DNA from: Periplaneta americana
Lineage: Eukaryota > Arthropoda > Insecta > Blattodea > Blattidae
DNA length: 64,000 nt
NCBI RefSeq assembly: GCF_040183065.1
Contig: NC_091119.1
Span: forward strand, 61,800,892-61,864,891
Direction: 5' to 3'
Of the stretch, positions 20,600 through 31,281 are shown in pieces (within the stretch, counting starts at the first letter, position 1; the number at the start of each line of letters is the position of its first letter). The notes below the pieces were generated by a model. The model was not told the origin of the DNA and did no database searches. It saw only the letters and a list, made by a program, of their open reading frames with translations. A program made the translations under genes and the position numbers.

Positions 20600-21300
20600 T
20601 TATAATATTTGTGTAAATATGTCTGGAGCTGTATGGAATGCCCCTTCTATATATCAGGTTGCAGAACAGGACAGCTTTCGCAGGTGGGATTTCGAAGTAA
20701 GTATTATTATTCGATAAAAATCGTCTTCATCATCATTGCCATGGTCATCAAAACTATCGAACATCAAAAACTGTTCACCACTTGTTGTTATTCGGAATTC
20801 TTGCGGTAAAGCATGAAGATCTGATAGTGACTTTGGGTGTGAGGGAAGTTTCCTCTGACGTCTTTTATTCATGTTCCTTTTTAGTGACTCACGCAAAGGA
20901 AGGAACGGAAGCATTCCTGATGGTACATCCTCCAGCTCACATTGGAAAATTTGCGCTGGACCCTCAACAGGCTCATTCTCTGCAGCTCTCTTTAGCCTAA
21001 GGTCTTCCACTTCTTCTAGCGATGGTGGATCAATAGCCTTCAAAACCTGTGCATCGTTAGCTTCCGGCACTGTAGTAATAACCCGTTTCGTACAATTTGG
21101 TTTTCTTCTACAAACCCATACAATTTAGTTCCGTTAGAATTTCTTGAGTGCAAGTTGTATAGATAGTCTCTGTGGACCAAAATCATTTCATTCCTTTCAT
21201 TTTGTATAATTTCTCCCTGGTAGCCCATCAGATCATTTATGAGCAACTGGAAATTTAAAACTGTATACTGATGTATGAGCAAGTGGTAATTTAAAACTAT
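20600..21300 (-). pseudogene. MULE-like transposase, FLYWCH N-terminal half
   Basis: On the minus strand, residues GEIIQNERNEMILVHRDYLY and NSNGTKLY form the start of a FLYWCH finger. After a frameshift near 21118 the finger continues in another frame (WVCRRKPNCTKRVITT, with the paired cysteines). The linker follows: ESLKRNMNKRRQRKLPSHPK and LPQEFRITTSGEQFLMFDS, then FYRIIILTSKSHLRKLSCSAT. A TGA replaces the conserved Trp. Then comes YIEGAFHTAPDIF, where MULE transposases have DGTF with the first catalytic Asp, here Glu. The rest of the DDE domain is missing. The two lesions and the Asp change make it inactive. Confidence 0.85.
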
Positions 21301-21889
21301 ATACAAAATAGAAATATTACCATATTACCATGGATATGGATATGAGAATATTGTTGGATGAATGTTACTAGGGTGAGGATAAGAATGGAATATGTTGGGC
21401 GAATTATATTTAATTAATATTATTGAATGAATTTTCTTGGGTGAAATATTTTGGGTGAATTGTCCCTTATGTGAAATATTCATGGATTAAATGGCCGGAC
21501 CCCGAATGAGTAAAAAAAAAAAACAAACATTACATACTGATTGTTTATTAACGCGTACTTACACTCTTTTGACTTAAATAATATTGTGTAATAAGAAATT
21601 GAATTTCACATCTTGAGTTTATGAACATGATTGTTTGATAATTTACAAAAATTATATTAATTTTTAAAATACCGGTACACATATAAATTTACGTTTTTTT
21701 CATCAGATGATTTTCGTGACATTCTTTGTTTAGTAAGTCTAACTTAAAATAAATAACATTATAAAACACTTATATCCAGAGCCGTGTTTTCGTAGTGACA
21801 GCTTTTCTTAGTTTCGCTATATTAGATCTATATCTAAAAGTAATCATTCGCATGTGGTTTCGAAGCTCCTTAATATTCTTTAAAGTTCA
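21301..21889. other. No recognised feature
   Basis: AT-rich. Repeated phrases such as GGGTGAAATATT and GGGTGAATTGT (21435-21480) suggest local degenerate duplication; no gene. Confidence 0.4.
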
Positions 21890-21893
21890 TTAA

Positions 21894-22244
21894 CCCTAGC
21901 ACTATCCTAGGGCCTACCTTCTCCAAAATTTTTATTTTAAATGTGAAAATGTGTCAGTTATGAATCCTTTTAGCTTACTGTGTTATTGTTTAATCGTTTT
22001 CACGTACAGTTTTACTAAAATACGAAAATATGTCAACATGAACAAAAAATTTTTCTCCACTTGTTAAAGTAATTGTTCGAAAATATACAATGACATTCCA
22101 GTTTTTATGTTTTATTATAGTAGATACTATTTGCCTACAACAGATGTCAAAAAATTGTTCAAAATTAAATATTTTTGTAGTGGTCACAAAGTACCCCCCG
22201 TTGGTACTGTATGTTATATATAAAATACCTTGGTATTGCTAGGG
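21894..22244. mobile_element. piggyBac-type MITE, copy 1
   Basis: TTAA at 21890-21893 and 22245-22248 flanks ends CCCTAGCACTATCC and GGTATTGCTAGGG, which are imperfect inverses. The 351-bp interior has no transposase. A homologous copy in the same orientation lies at 52982-53376. Confidence 0.9.
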
Positions 22245-22248
22245 TTAA

Positions 22249-23798
22249 AATTGTGTTGTTTAATTTAAATATTCGGAAAATAATTTCACTTTAAAAATTC
22301 CTGCAGCATCCATGTGAATTCTACTTCTTTAGTTTTAGTCTTCAATTGGGTAGATATTACTTCAATAATAATTGATAGTTACCTGCTTTGTTTGCTTTTT
22401 AGACGGGTTTTAAATGATTTTGCACGAATCTCGCCGTTTTCACTGAATTCTTAATACTAAAAAATATATACATGACAATGTTATTTAGTTTAAATAAAAT
22501 ATATCGCTACCATATTTCGTTATAAAAGACGGTACACTTACTGTACTTGATGTGGTCCTTCTATTTCTACTACTTGTTTCGTAAAGAAACTGTATCTACA
22601 AGAACAATTTTAGTGACTAACGTAAGTCAAAATCTTACCTATATCATTTGAGAAAATCATGAAGAATCAACCGTGTTGAATTAAATTAACGACGGCAACA
22701 ACACTTTAATATTCACATTGCATATAGCCCGAATATGAATGCCTCCTTTTTCGCGTTCATCACGTTAAGAATAAAGGTTCTAGCAATGGCTTAAATTTCT
22801 GAGAATTCTCTTTAAACTATTAACACATAAGACCTCACATGAAATATGCACATAGGCCTACTTCTTGTCTTACACATAGGGTGAATCAAATTACTTTTGA
22901 AGATTTTCTTTATCAGTACTAAAAACACAGCTCTGCTTAAACCCTCTTTAGTATATTATTTAATTTTTAAGTATATTGAGAACAATCAGAGATAAAAAAA
23001 TGTATTCGTAGAAAGTTTCTTTATTATATTAGTTTTTTTTGTCTCGAAAATTAATAAATAATTATCAATAAAAGAGAGAGAAAGAGAAATACCTACAACT
23101 TGGAAAAGTCTGGAGAATATATTGAACTATCAGTTTCTCTCTCTAAAACTGATGAAATGAGGAACAATGTGCGATAAAAATGACCTCATTTGTAGCTGAT
23201 CAGGCTGGTTCGATTTATTCTGTTGAAATAGGTCTAACAAACTCACAGCAGTGCGATATGCTATCTATTTCATAGAGGAAAAAATTGTCTATCAAAATTT
23301 TAAAGAGATATGTGATGTTATAGAGCAGTCTATTATGATTACTATTCCACATTGGACTAACATAATACATTGCCGCAGCCTCGTATAGATATTCTGATAC
23401 AAAACGTCTATTTTATAGGAGTATGGACAATGGCTTATTATTGCTTTTTTTGTTTTGAAGTGCTCTGCCGTCGATTTTTGGGAACTATTATTAATTATTA
23501 GTCTTACAGAGAGATAGATTTGCTTCTGGTTTGGTTTATGTAAAATTTCTGTACCCTTTTTATCCATAATGTTGTTTCATTTCCATGTACTCCATAATAG
23601 ACACTATTCACTGGAAATGAATAGTTCAATTTTGTTTTGATTATTCAGTCCTTAGACAGTTAATGACGGATCATAATAAATTAATCTATTATATTTGTTT
23701 TGATTAATGAGTAATAATTAAGACGTTCTTTGGAACAAGAACTTAACAGCAAAATCTTTAATTTAAGATACACAGCATCAAACTTTTTAGATTTCGTA
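22249..23798. other. No recognised feature
   Basis: About 1.5 kb of AT-rich sequence. Open frames are short and unremarkable on both strands and I saw no inverted termini. It may be host intergenic or intronic DNA, or transposon sequence too old to see. Confidence 0.45.
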
Positions 23799-23949
23799 TA
23801 CAGAGTAATTCAGGACCTGTGCAACAAACTCTAGGAATCGATAGATCTTGCAATGGGGATCATTTTTCGTAAAACAACTCATTTTCCCCGATGCCTCGTT
23901 TAGGAGCTAAGTGACATCGAAAGAAATACAGATTTTAGTGACATTAACA

Positions 23950-24250
23950 ATTATGAAATGAATTATTTTCCAAGTGTGTTTTCTGACAAGTTACAGGTGT
24001 TCAAAGTGTCTACCCTGAACCTGATTACATTCACCACCATTCGTACCGGCCAGTATCGAATTTGGTCAAAAGCAGCTAATACTCGCATAATTGGTTCCTC
24101 TCTGGTGTCAATTCGAGTGGTGTATTATTTCACATGTCCCAATAGAAAAAAAAATTAAGGGAGTAAAGTCAGGTGATTACGCTGGCCACGCAACAAGTCC
24201 GGTTCTCCCTATCCATTGCTCCTCATAGATTTTGTTCTTATGTGCTCGTA
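23950..24250 (-). pseudogene. IS630/mariner-like transposase C-terminus
   Basis: Minus-strand reading gives VRAHKNKIYEEQWIGRTGLV, AWPA, then SPDFTPLIFFLLGHVK, TRIDTREEPIMRVLAAFDQI and VVNVIRFRVDTLNTCNL. This is the third catalytic motif region and tail of DUF4817-group transposases (consensus SPDLTPLDFFLWGHVK). The catalytic Asp in PLDFF has become Ile here, and a stop replaces the residue before SPDF. The upstream part of the gene lies beyond the hAT insertion and is too degraded to read. Confidence 0.78.
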
Positions 24251-24448
24251 CAACCAGGGTGCAGTGTTGCCATACCTACTGATTTAGCAGGAGATTTCCT
24301 GTTTTTCTATTGAATCTACTGCTCTACTGATTTTTTTGTCAAAAGTCCGAATTTCTCCTGCCTTTTTGGCATGCTGCAGTCACCTAGTTCTATGCCCGGA
24401 TTTTCATCTCATAGAAAACGAATGTTTGAAACCATACGACGAAAGCAC

Positions 24449-24462
24449 ACACACACACACTC

Positions 24463-24500
<38 letters not shown>

Positions 24501-24543
24501 TCATTCTCTCTCTCTCTCACACACACACACACACTCACACTCT
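24449..24543. repeat. Compound (AC)n(TC)n microsatellite
   Basis: Alternating CA and CT/TC dinucleotide blocks, each repeated twice, inside the nested hAT element. Confidence 0.9.
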
Positions 24544-24567
24544 TCATGCAACGTAAGCATGTGATAA

Positions 24568-24812
24568 CTGTCGTCAATTTGCAAAAGGAGACATGTCGAA
24601 AATAACAAAGTGTTGGAAAATCGCAAAACTATAAGTTAAACTAAAATGTTCATATATATTTTTCTAATTAGATCACTATAGATAGCCTACATACATTCAG
24701 GATTCATGAACATTTTAATAATTCAAGTCTTATGATTATTTTGTTGCGGTTTTCCAGCACTTTGTTATTTTGGACGTACAGTATCTCCTTTTGCAAATGG
24801 ACGACAGAATTC
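24568..24812. repeat. Internal inverted repeat, third nesting level
   Basis: GTCGTCAATTTGCAAAAGGA at the left recurs inverted near the right edge (TCCTTTTGCAAATGGACGAC). The match continues through AACAAAGTGTTGGAAAA. Arms are about 60 bases. It may be a MITE inside the hAT element, or a part of the hAT itself. Confidence 0.65.
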
Positions 24813-25514
24813 AGTTATTTCATTATTGTTTTGGGGACTCGGGGAACAGAGGAAGAACGAAACTTATTCAGTAGTGTAGTTTGTTTCTGATTGTGTGCAC
24901 GTGATACAGTGAGAGAGTGAAGTTTAGGTAATGGCATTTTTGTGTTACATATCTTGCACAGTGATCTTTTAAACTGAGTGAAAGTGTCCCAGCTAGAAAG
25001 AAAAGTAAATACTCCCAGAATATTATGAATCAGAGTGGGAAAATGATGAACAGTTCAAAAGGATAGTAATGTAAAAGCAAGAAATGGGATAATTTTTCGT
25101 TTGTTATAGTCGCAGCTAATGCAGTAGGACTACTGTATTTAATATCACCTTTAAAATAAATCTCGTTGTATCGAAAATCTTTTGTGAATACACGAAAAAT
25201 TCTTGATTAATACATTTTGATGCGATACATGGTCAATAAGACTTTACTGTGTAAAAACAAACTTGCATGACTTAGTTACGTACGCTGAGTAGAGATGACA
25301 GTAATTATATTTAGCAAAATTGTTCTAGTTCATTGGTTAGGGATGTCCTATATAGTAATACAACAGTATCATCTTTCTCACAGTACACTGTTTTGTAATT
25401 AATATTATAATTTACAAAGAGGAAATTCATGTTTAATTAAGCTACTGTAATCTCCTGTTTTTTTTTCGATGAATTTCTCCTGATTTTCGTGAGTAGATCG
25501 TGGCAACACTGCCA

Positions 25515-25910
25515 GGGTGTACGTTATCTTGAGTCACATGTCCCCCTCACATCGTTAAGAGTAGAGCCCGATCGCAAACTCGTGCCACCAACAAGCGCGA
25601 GCTTCTGTCTGAGACTTCGGAGTCGGGGGGGGGGGGAGGTTCTGCGTGAGGGCGACTGCTTACTCATAGAGAGTACTGTTCAAACACCCTCCTCCCCAGC
25701 AGGACTCTTGGGCGACTCCATGTAATTGGATGCCAATTCGCCTTTCGCGCAGGTGCCACGAATTTGAGATCGGGCTATACATCTTCCATGAGCAGCGAAA
25801 GCGTGTTCCGAAGAGCGTTCCATTCAAACGGGACAGCAAAATGACAGGACACTTGTAACCTGTCCGTAAGAGTACTTGAAGAAATAAATGAATAATTAAT
25901 TTCACAATTA
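25515..25910. other. GC-richer stretch inside IS630 relic
   Basis: More G+C than its surroundings, with a G run at 25625-25636. The minus-strand frame 25905-25660 (WNALRNTLSLLMEDVYSPIS) is not recognised. It may be degraded transposase N-terminal sequence. Confidence 0.3.
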
Positions 25911-26159
25911 ACTATAAATGTTACTAAAACCTGTCGCGTAGCTCCTACACGAGGCATCGGAGAAATGGGTTGTTTTATGAAAAATGATCCTCATTGCGAG
26001 ACCTATCGATCCCCAGAGTTTGTTCCAGAGGCCCTGAATCACTCTGTAGGCTATAACAGCATTGCGCAGAACGACATTCCAGTGTTTCTAGAGGGTGCTG
26101 TCTATAGAAGGGAAATGTTTTGTCAGGCGAAAGACGTGTTATTAAGTATTCATTATAAT

Positions 26160-27060
26160 CAGAGCTGAGATTCCTTTAACCAAAACATTAAAAATAGGTT
26201 AGTGGTATCTAGAGTATACATGCAGTCTGACGTATAGAGTTATGAGCGTAAACTCGCAACGAGAATACGATATCAGAGGCAGTCGTTCCGTGAAGGTTTC
26301 TTTTCCTTACTCAGGTACATGGATTTTAGTTTGTTACTAGCACAATCGTAGTCTTAAGTTGTTTAGAAATATGCCAAAAATAAGAAAACACAACATGCAG
26401 CAAATATCGGTAAACAAATTTGTCTGCGAGTGCTTTTGTGTGAAAGAGTGTAATATATTTTGTAAAGTATGTAATGTGGAAATAAGAGCGGAAAAAAAAA
26501 TAAATTTCGTTCAATCACATTGCAATTCAAGAAGACATAGCGAACATATGAAAATTCATATTAAAACACAACAGAAAGAACTCCCCTCCATCTCACGGAG
26601 TACAAGTAACCAACAAGATTTTTCACCCGACTGCACCTCTTTTTGTGTTTATACAATCAGAATGTATATTGTAATTTATTGTCTTAAAGATCAGTGAAAC
26701 ATATACTGGTATTTGTTTGTACATTTTATTTATGTATGTCAAATTGTAATAATTACTAGTTTTTGTTGTTCATAGAAGTGTATTGTATTGATATATTTTA
26801 TTTAATTACTTTTGAAAATTATATGAAGTTTACTGTGTTAAATTCCAGTGCAAATGTTGCTCAATAATGAAAAATTTAGTACACATTGAAATTTTGTTCA
26901 TTGACATGCTAGAAGATTTTTCACCCGACTGTACCTGTATACACGCAAGCATTGCTTCCGAATGGAATCGTAAAGGTATTCTCTGTCTCTCTCTTTCCTC
27001 TACAAACATAGTCGCTGCGTCGTTTATAGCACCGCGCAGGTTAAAGGAATCTCAGCTCTG
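26160..27060 (+). mobile_element. Non-autonomous hAT element carrying a ZnF frame
   Basis: Ends CAGAGCTGAGATTCCTTTAA and its exact inverse TTAAAGGAATCTCAGCTCTG. ATTATAAT flanks both sides (26152-26159, 27061-27068), an 8-bp match, though the word is self-complementary. Within 901 bp there is one intact small frame (26371-26697) and a direct repeat AGATTTTTCACCCGACTG (near 26618 and 26912). Confidence 0.9.
26371..26697 (+). CDS. BED/CGGBP1-like zinc-finger protein of a hAT element
   Basis: From the methionine of MPKIRKHNMQQISVNKF the frame runs uninterrupted for about 108 residues. It carries a C2H2 finger of the BED/CGGBP1 type: IFCKVCNVEI supplies C-x2-C, and FVQSHCNSRRH supplies the histidines. 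Such fingers form the N-terminal DNA-binding part of hAT transposases. The RNase-H-like catalytic domain is absent. The remaining 50 residues are serine/threonine-rich and end near the internal direct repeat, so the natural gene probably ended elsewhere and a deletion fused it to 3' sequence. If expressed it could bind element ends but not cut. An upstream in-frame Met at 26359 is possible. Confidence 0.6.
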   Translation: MPKIRKHNMQQISVNKFVCECFCVKECNIFCKVCNVEIRAEKKINFVQSHCNSRRHSEHMKIHIKTQQKELPSISRSTSNQQDFSPDCTSFCVYTIRMYIVIYCLKDQ

Positions 27061-27207
27061 ATTATAATTATTATGCTAGTAGCTGGAAAATGACATTATT
27101 AAGTTATTATTTCAGAGAACTCCTCAGTATGATAATTCTTTTTATATCTGTTCTTTTGGTAGAAATTTATGTGATGATTACGATCTATATAACAATTATA
27201 GCATTGC

Positions 27208-27208
27208 T

Positions 27209-27282
<74 letters not shown>

Positions 27283-27290
27283 CATATCAT
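27208..27290. repeat. (CTT)n(ATT)n compound microsatellite
   Basis: Nine CTT units pass directly into about 15 ATT units; adjacent to the hAT element at 26160. Confidence 0.92.
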
Positions 27291-27299
27291 TATTATCAT

Positions 27300-28695
27300 C
27301 AAATCGTATTATTATAATTTTATTGAATTTGCGTGATTTTTGCCTTTCTATGGTGCACATTGTTCCTCAATTAGAAGTTTAAATTTATTTTTCTTTCAAT
27401 ATTTCCATTCCATTTTGATTTCCTGTCTATACCATATTTCTAAATAAAATGTTCACTACAAATATTCCGTGTTTTACACAAATTTGGCAACAGTGACTAG
27501 ATTACTCATTAATGGAATAAATTTATCCCGTAAGGATACAACATTTCATGTAAACATGTCTGCTATAAGATAAGCGATATCGTTACACAAAATAGCACAC
27601 CAGTACACTGAATGTATATGCTGCTTCATAAATGATGATGTTTTTTTTTTTGTCATGATAGCACTTCCTAGCGCTGCACACTTCGTCCTATAGCAATGCT
27701 TTCTCACTTCCTATTACATCCGCCGATCTAAAAATGTAACTGATGTGAATCAAATTATAGTAAAATTAATGTTTTTGTATAAGTTTTCCTCGTTATTGAA
27801 AACAATAAAATATCGTTTCCTCTAACGTTAGATTTGTTTGGTGGGATATATAATGGCACATATCAAGATACACATTGTACAGTATACTCACCCAAGTGTG
27901 TTCCAATTTCAATTCACGCTCTATAAGGATAAACGACTCAACACTTCACTAAACCAAATAGTTTCACTAAGAATTATATTCGATAGTTGAACATCACGCG
28001 CATGTCTAACACATCCAAATGCAGTGGCGTTTACGATATAAGGCTGTCTTGCATTTCTATAATGTTTATGTAAACGCCATTTCATCCTTTCTGCGACTCG
28101 ATGGGAAGGATGTCTCGAGCCCCGTTCAGTCTGTCAGCAGCGGAAAGTAAACTCGCCACAGTTCATATCTAGAGATCAAGTTGAACACATCGTGTCACTT
28201 TCACAGTAATTTTAAATTACTTGATGAAGAGCAATCATAACTTAAGAGGTATTCTTCACCGGTTACAAAAACAAAAAACAAAAGTTCTCTTGAGCGTCAT
28301 CTGCTCTAGGCATGTCATTGTTGTATGCACGCCCTTCGAATTCGACAATCTTATTGAAAATCAAAGTCCTATAGATTATCGCCAGGCGATTATTTTATAT
28401 CTTCCTTCTTTTTCAACTTCTTCCCTTTCTTCTTTTTAATTCGACGTTCTGATAGAACAATTGCACACTGAGATGAACATGTAGAGACAGGACCGTTTTC
28501 CAGTTTCATTTCATTCATTCCTCTGTTCACTGTTAACGATCGCTGTTGATGTGATGACGCTGGTCAGAACGTCTGTTGGTGGTCTTGTCGGAATTGGCTC
28601 TAGTGGTGGTACACTGAAAAACACAGACAGTGAACAATTAGCTATTGTTGGAGAAAATGTTTTCATCTTGTTCGTTATGGAATGGGATACATTTG
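27300..28695. other. No recognised gene; small hairpin
   Basis: No coding frame with recognisable motifs. GGCGTTTAC (28027) and GTAAACGCC (28072) form a small stem. The tract at 28080-28150 is richer in G+C but has no start codon or splice context I trust. Confidence 0.4.
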
Positions 28696-28702
28696 CTGTA
28701 TA

Positions 28703-28801
28703 CAAAGTGGGTCAAAAGTCGCTTTCCTCAATATCCGTTCTTAGGTTTCATACTTGTACACATATACAGATCTTGGGGTAAGCGACTTTTGCCCCATCTT
28801 G
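28703..28801. mobile_element. 99-bp MITE, TA-flanked
   Basis: CAAAGTGGGTCAAAAGTCGC at the left and, inverted, CAAGATGGGGCAAAAGTCGC at the right. TA flanks both ends (28701-28702, 28802-28803). The TA site and short size fit a mariner-type MITE. Confidence 0.75.
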
Positions 28802-28805
28802 TATA

Positions 28806-29540
28806 TAATTCAAAATGATGAAAACACTTGCATATGTTTATTATGAAGCAACAGTTGGAGAGATAACAGAAAGTCATAGCTGCCCTTTCCAAGAGTTACC
28901 ATGAAGATACAGCCTAATGATCAATCCAAGCAAGATAATATTTTAATATACTAATAATAAGTTTCAAATGCATTAGCACAATAAGAAATGAATGTTGGGT
29001 AGTGACTGGTCTGGACACAGTTACCTTGTCCGTCACATGTGAAGAGGGAGAGTCACTGTTCAGTCATTGTGACTGGGTGAGGCACTGCAGTGACCCGGTA
29101 TGAACGCTCCAATTCAAACGAATGTATCTCTATCAGTGACCGTCACCAGTGTCCTAGTGTGAAAGGGCTCTGTTTGTGTTTTGTTTATGTAACATTTGAG
29201 TGGGGAGTTATCACTTGCAATATAAGTTACTCCATTGTAATATTTAAGAACATAAATTGTTATGTACTATAGTTAAGGAAACCCTTAAGATGTCCTCAAA
29301 ATGATAACTGTGTAGGCCGAAACTGTAGAAAGATCAACTGAAAATCGTGTAATAGTTCCTCTTGCACCAAAAAGCAACCCAATCGTTTCCAAATTTTCGA
29401 TGTTATAGGCCTATTTCTTTGAAAGGACCCATTACAAGAATCGTAATGAAGTTTTTCTCCAGATTTACACCTTGTAATTGAGTGCCTTCTTTCAAAGCGT
29501 ACCCCTATTTTTTTCTCTCTGTAGATTACAACTATGTCTA
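28806..29540. other. No recognised feature
   Basis: The tract 28990-29180 has repeated CAGTGAC / GTCACTG words on both strands and may be an old inverted-repeat element; ends could not be placed. Confidence 0.4.
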
Positions 29541-29556
29541 CTCTCTTAGTGGAACC

Positions 29557-29877
29557 TTAATTTGAAATATAATTAATCTTTTCATGCACTTCAAACTTGT
29601 TACACTCTCTGAAGCAATTAGCAACTGAGATTCTTACTTTATTGTGGCGATTTATTCTAAAAAGTTCTCCCCTTCTAAAGAAGCCAAGCACATGTGGTAG
29701 GGTTTCAATCTCACTGCACATGCGGCAGTAGTTTGCTTGACTTCTGCCCGAACACTTCTCACAGCCACTAAGGTACACTCTCTGACCCTTGTAGGAAGCT
29801 GCTTCCACTTCTCCTGCATCAGTTATAGTATTCGCGAAACTATTAAAGTTATAACTTGTCACTTCACATGCACTCAA
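29557..29877 (-). pseudogene. LINE RT C-terminal zinc-knuckle fragment
   Basis: The minus frame contains CRMCSEIETLPHVLGFFRRG, then ELFRINRHNKVRISVANCFR and FEVHEKINYIS. This matches the C-terminal CCHC-type region after the RT domain in several insect LINEs (CR-C...ETL-HVLG-C--G--LR--RH--I). The second cysteine pair member is replaced by Phe (GFFRRG). The preceding residues (YKGQRVYLSGCEKCSGRSQA) do not match and the RT domain is missing, so this is a truncated dead copy. Confidence 0.7.
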
Positions 29878-29879
29878 TA

Positions 29880-30398
29880 TGGAACTCCTTGTAATTCGTT
29901 ATACATCAATCACATAGTCATATTTGCCATAGTCTCTCTAACATATCATTGTTTATGGATTCAATAATAACAATTATTCTTTGTCTTAATTGTTGGTCTT
30001 ATGGCAGATAGCGTCCCTCACACATCTTCAAAGAAAGAAGCTGTAATCAGTCAAGTCTGGTGATCCGGGAGGACAAGCGCGGTAGGTCTGATGAGTGGCG
30101 GAAACACGTCCGATTCAACGATGTGGCAGATGATCATTGAGGGAAATTTGCATTTCATAACGGGGAATGAGGTGAAGCACAATGTTGGTAAATTGTTTAA
30201 AGACACATTTTTAAAAACATAATCGCTATTAAAATCATACACAATACAGAAACAAACACGTGTCCAAATTTCCAGTTTATTGCACAGAAAAATGTCCTTT
30301 GAGAAAAGTGATCATATTTTTATCTAACACCGATGTAGCTAAGACTACGTTTATATTGCTTAAAGATTGATCCTCAACAAAATATTTGTGTAGCCAAA

Positions 30399-30400
<2 letters not shown>
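29880..30400. other. No recognised feature
   Basis: No motif-bearing frame or inverted termini found. Confidence 0.4.
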
Positions 30401-30401
<1 letters not shown>

Positions 30402-30443
<42 letters not shown>

Positions 30444-30500
30444 GTCTTATTTGACCTGGCAGAGTTAAGGCCTTAGGGCCTTCTCTAACACCCATCCAGG
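30402..30500. repeat. (AAT)n with interspersed repeat end
   Basis: AAT triplets (30402-30441) run into GGTCTTATTTGACCTGGCAG and GTTAAGGCCTTAGGGCCTTC. The latter resembles, inverted, the piece at 4457-4525. This is consistent with a retroposed repeat whose tail is a triplet run. Confidence 0.6.
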
Positions 30501-30702
30501 AAATATCCTATTATTGTTCTGAGAATGGGCCTATTAGGCCTATAGGTTTTAAATTACTAGATAATTAATAAGAAACTTACATGGATTTACTCAAATTCAA
30601 GACGTTTTTTAGATCCGCTTAAGCTTTGTTAGAAATAAACCTTTCATAATGTTAACATGGCTACATTTATAAAAGAATCAGACTTATTTACGTGTTTTTA
30701 TA

Positions 30703-31279
30703 CAGGTTGTCCATAAAGTCTGGATTCATAGGACATAATACACATACATGCATATTAACATTAAAGAATGTGTTCCATATGTCTGCCACCATTTTTAACA
30801 CACGTCCTCATACGTTCTGCACAATTTCTTTGAATTGTCTTCAACATACGTGGATTAGAGCAGCACATGCAGCAATAATTCTTTAATGGAAATGTTCCAC
30901 ATCCCGAATTTTTTCTGCATACACCTCAGCTTTCACAATCCCCAAATGGCAAAATCCATAGGGTTTAGGTCTGGTGATCTTGGTGTCCATTCCACAGGGC
31001 TCCTTCTCCCAATCCAGTGTCCGGGAAACATTTCATCCAGCCAGTGCCGAACGAAACCTGCATAATGAGGTGAGGCCCCAGCTTGCATTAATCACTCTGG
31101 ATAGCCGATACCATGAAGTTCTGGTACCATTTCATCGCCCAACATCCTGAGATAATGTTCTCCAGTGACTGTCGAGTCAAAGAAGAATGGACCAACAATC
31201 TTATCGTCCTATAAACCACACCATGCCATGACTTTAGGAGAGCCATTCTCCTATGATTCCAGACTTCATGGACACCCTG
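30703..31279 (-). mobile_element. Mariner-like deletion derivative, TA-flanked
   Basis: Ends CAGGTTGTCCATAAAGTCTG and, inverted, CAGGGTGTCCATGAAGTCTG. TA flanks both (30701-30702, 31280-31281). The 577 bp hold only the second half of a transposase. Confidence 0.88.
30840..31230 (-). pseudogene. Mariner/IS630-like transposase DDE fragment
   Basis: Minus reading gives DDKIVGPFFFDSTVTGEHYL, MLGDEMVPELHGIGYPE, stop, MQAGASPHYAGFVRHWLDEM, FPGHWIGRRSPVEWTPRSPD and LNPMDFAIWG. These are the second and third catalytic regions of this transposase group. MQAGASPHYA corresponds to the usual QQDGAPPH with the catalytic Asp replaced by Ala. SPDLNPMDF keeps the third Asp. Stops follow. The N-terminal HTH has been deleted between the left TIR and the fragment. 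Confidence 0.85.
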
Positions 31280-31281
31280 TA

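Larger units (their letters stand above)
24262..25511. mobile_element. hAT element nested in IS630 relic
   Basis: Ends CAGTGTTGCCA and TGGCAACACTG are exact inverses, and CCAGGGTG is duplicated at 24254-24261 and 25512-25519 (8 bp, exact). The 1250-bp interior has simple repeats, an internal inverted repeat and a short decayed frame (KYSQ...ESEWENDEQF near 25005-25065) that may be transposase remnant. Confidence 0.92.
23801..26046 (-). mobile_element. IS630/mariner-like element with ~110-bp TIRs
   Basis: Left end CAGAGTAATTCAGGACCTGT and right end, inverted, CAGAGTGATTCAGGGCCTCT. Both are flanked by TA (23799-23800, 26047-26048). The inverse match extends about 110 bases (GGGGATCATTTTTCGTAAAA versus its counterpart at 25975). 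The element holds a minus-strand transposase relic and is split by a hAT element at 24262-25511. Confidence 0.88.

Noticed and set aside
27090-27317. Hydrophobic frame with poly-F and poly-L
   Set aside because: Translation of CTT and ATT triplets.
28020-28150. Host promoter and first exon
   Set aside because: The higher G+C and a small stem were suggestive, but there is no initiator, no frame and no donor site.
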